Part shown: piece by piece, positions 62,871 through 64,000 of the stretch
How positions within the stretch are numbered: position 1 is the stretch's first letter
Layout of the letters: every line of letters starts with the position of its first letter
Made by a program: the position numbers and the translations under genes
NCBI RefSeq assembly: GCF_001039355.2
Contig: NW_019775840.1
Location: 62,001-126,000, forward strand
DNA: 64,000 nt
From: Lingula anatina
Taxonomy: Eukaryota > Brachiopoda > Lingulata > Lingulida > Lingulidae
Direction: 5' to 3'
The notes under the pieces: model-generated
What the model was told of the DNA's origin: nothing
The model's input: only the letters and a program-made list of their open reading frames with translations
The model's database searches: none

Positions 62871-62984
62871 CAAGTTGACATAATTTGCCAGTAAAACCAG
62901 GAAGGCAATCGCAGTCAAAACTGCCATGATTATTTCTACAGGTGGCGCCCCTGGCACATGGGTTGTTCATGCATTCGTTGATGT
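62871..62984 (-). CDS. unit A EGF exon 2 (calcium-binding type)
   Basis: 114 nt, phase 1-1. [35 protein letters not shown]. Confidence 0.85.
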
Positions 62985-63335
62985 CTACAAAAGAAACAAA
63001 ATATATCTGTACCTTTCTTTTTCCATTGATTTTATTATTGCAGTTCTTTGTACTTATCCCAGTCGTTATTATAGCAAATACATAATATTCACTATATTCT
63101 GCACCAACAGATTGCGTTACAAAGTTATAGAAAAGAAAGAAGCCATTACAAAAACATGTAATTTGATAATAAAAAAAAACTTGATGCGTTCAAAATGCGA
63201 ACATAATACTTTAATGTGTATGAGAGCTAATTAAATCAGTCTTATATTAACTTGTGATGGACCGAAAGTAATGAAAAAACTTTCATTGGTCTACCAGGTC
63301 ATTCAAATTACACAAACTTATGGTTTGGTACCTAC

Positions 63336-63449
63336 CGTTGTCACACCATGTCCCTTGGTAACCGGAAGAGCAAGAACATCGGAACGAGGCCACCGAGTTC
63401 TCACACTTGGCACCATTTTTGCAAGGGTTGCTTATGCAGTGATTGGTAG
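63336..63449 (-). CDS. unit A EGF exon 1
   Basis: 114 nt, phase 1-1. ATNHCISNPCKNGAKC, ASFRCSCSSGYQG, WCDN. Confidence 0.85.
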
Positions 63450-63529
63450 CTGGAATAAATAAACATGTATGTGGCCACACTGTATAAGATTTCATGCCTA
63501 CGTTTCGGGCTGATATCTTATTTTTAGTC

Positions 63530-63533
<4 letters not shown>

Positions 63534-63569
<36 letters not shown>
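63534..63569. repeat. poly-T tract (36 T)
   Basis: In the first intron after the membrane exon of unit A; no recognisable retroposon beside it. Confidence 0.9.
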
Positions 63570-63674
63570 CACATTGAGTGGATTGACAAATTTTATGTTT
63601 TTTTTCACCATATATATATATATGCAGAGATACCAGTGCAATATAATACCTAGTGTCTTCCTTCGTTTAATTAT

Positions 63675-64000
63675 TATTTGACCCACTGTTTGCTGAAACC
63701 AAACCTAAAAATCATGGGTGAGTTGCTCACTTTTTTCCTTTTGGGTATGCACAAGCAACCATACAACAGTAGCAACCAGTGCAGCGCATATGATTCCCAC
63801 TGACACCAATGCTATTTGTAACCGTCTATTGACTTTTGTCTTTGGTGGCTGTGTTATCCTGATATTGGGATCATTGTCATTGTTGGTTGGACGAGGCATT
63901 CTTAAACTCTCGTAAACACTTGGTGTCTCCTCTGGAGCAAGATCAACCTCCGACGACGTTTCATATGTTGCGTTAATATAAGCGGCGCTTTGGCTTTGAG
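63675..64000 (-). pseudogene. unit A cytoplasmic tail and membrane exon, disrupted
   Basis: Colinear with 44336-44683 of unit B. Helix from LQIALVSV to VVWLLV is intact. TAG stop at 63705-63707, one base lost beside it, and the splice donor changed from GT to AT at the exon end. The 5' end runs off the window. Confidence 0.85.

Larger units (their letters stand above)
61663..64000 (-). pseudogene. unit A: EGF-SRCR receptor copy with damaged membrane exon (5' end beyond window)
   Basis: Exons (minus): membrane exon 63675 to beyond 64000, then 63336-63449, 62871-62984, 62548-62658, 62268-62381, 61663-61997. The tail reads QSQSAAYINATYETS and TPSVYESLR, with both tyrosine motifs. In the membrane exon, GAG of unit B is TAG (63705-63707), one base is deleted just after, and the donor AATG|GT is AATA|AT. 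A full receptor cannot be made from this exon. All four EGF exons and the SRCR are intact with good splice sites, so damage is recent, or the downstream exons are used by another start. Four EGFs against seven in B and D. Confidence 0.8.

Overview
This looks like nuclear DNA of a marine invertebrate animal. It is AT-rich and intron-rich, with GT-AG introns, many short inverted-repeat elements, LINE and LTR retroelements, and microsatellites. A mollusc, brachiopod, echinoderm or similar lineage would fit, but the sequence does not decide the phylum. There are no bacterial-style operons, no CRISPR array, and no rRNA or tRNA gene that I could see.

From about 4.4 kb to the right edge the window is a head-to-tail array of one duplicated gene family, all on the minus strand, so genes read from high to low coordinates. 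The basic gene has: a non-coding 5' exon next to a conserved E-box plus ETS promoter element; a 16-nt first coding exon; a ~350-nt exon with a tyrosine-containing cytoplasmic tail and one membrane segment; a series of 111/114-nt EGF-like exons, all phase 1-1; and one 335-nt exon with a C-terminal SRCR domain and the stop. The predicted protein is a type II membrane receptor (N-terminus inside, SRCR at the outer tip). This is the topology of MARCO/SR-A scavenger receptors, with an EGF stalk in place of collagen.

Units from right to left: A (61.66 to >64.0 kb) has intact EGF and SRCR exons, but its membrane exon carries a nonsense codon, a 1-nt deletion and a lost splice donor. B (38.17-44.94 kb) is intact, with 7 EGF and an SRCR, 496 aa predicted. 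C (29.00-32.25 kb) lacks the membrane exon and has a 2-nt frameshift in its fifth EGF exon. D (17.74-22.47 kb) is intact if a half SRCR exon inside an intron is skipped, and also gives 496 aa; its last two EGF exons come from a recent internal tandem duplication. E (12.44-14.38 kb) has the membrane exon and 4 EGFs but no SRCR. F (8.72-10.47 kb) is a relic, and G (4.48-5.33 kb) shows only 5' exons. Loose fragments lie at 26.2 kb (part of an EGF) and 35.0 kb (degenerate SRCR). B and D are therefore the likely working receptors, in a family with active gene birth and death.

Mobile elements fill the spaces. On the left edge (1-4185) is the 3' part of an env-carrying LTR retroelement, sitting antisense in what would be intron 1 of unit G. 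A 7.4-kb non-autonomous LTR element (45.45-52.82 kb, 278-bp LTRs, GTTA target duplication) splits the 5' region of unit B. A Tc1-type relic (35.5-36.4 kb), LINE fragments (32.5-33.5 kb), a pair of ~1-kb TIR elements (26.7 and 53.4 kb), a 2.1-kb foldback element (59.2-61.3 kb) and several MITEs make up much of the rest. Comparing paralogous units gives 'empty sites' for several of these insertions.
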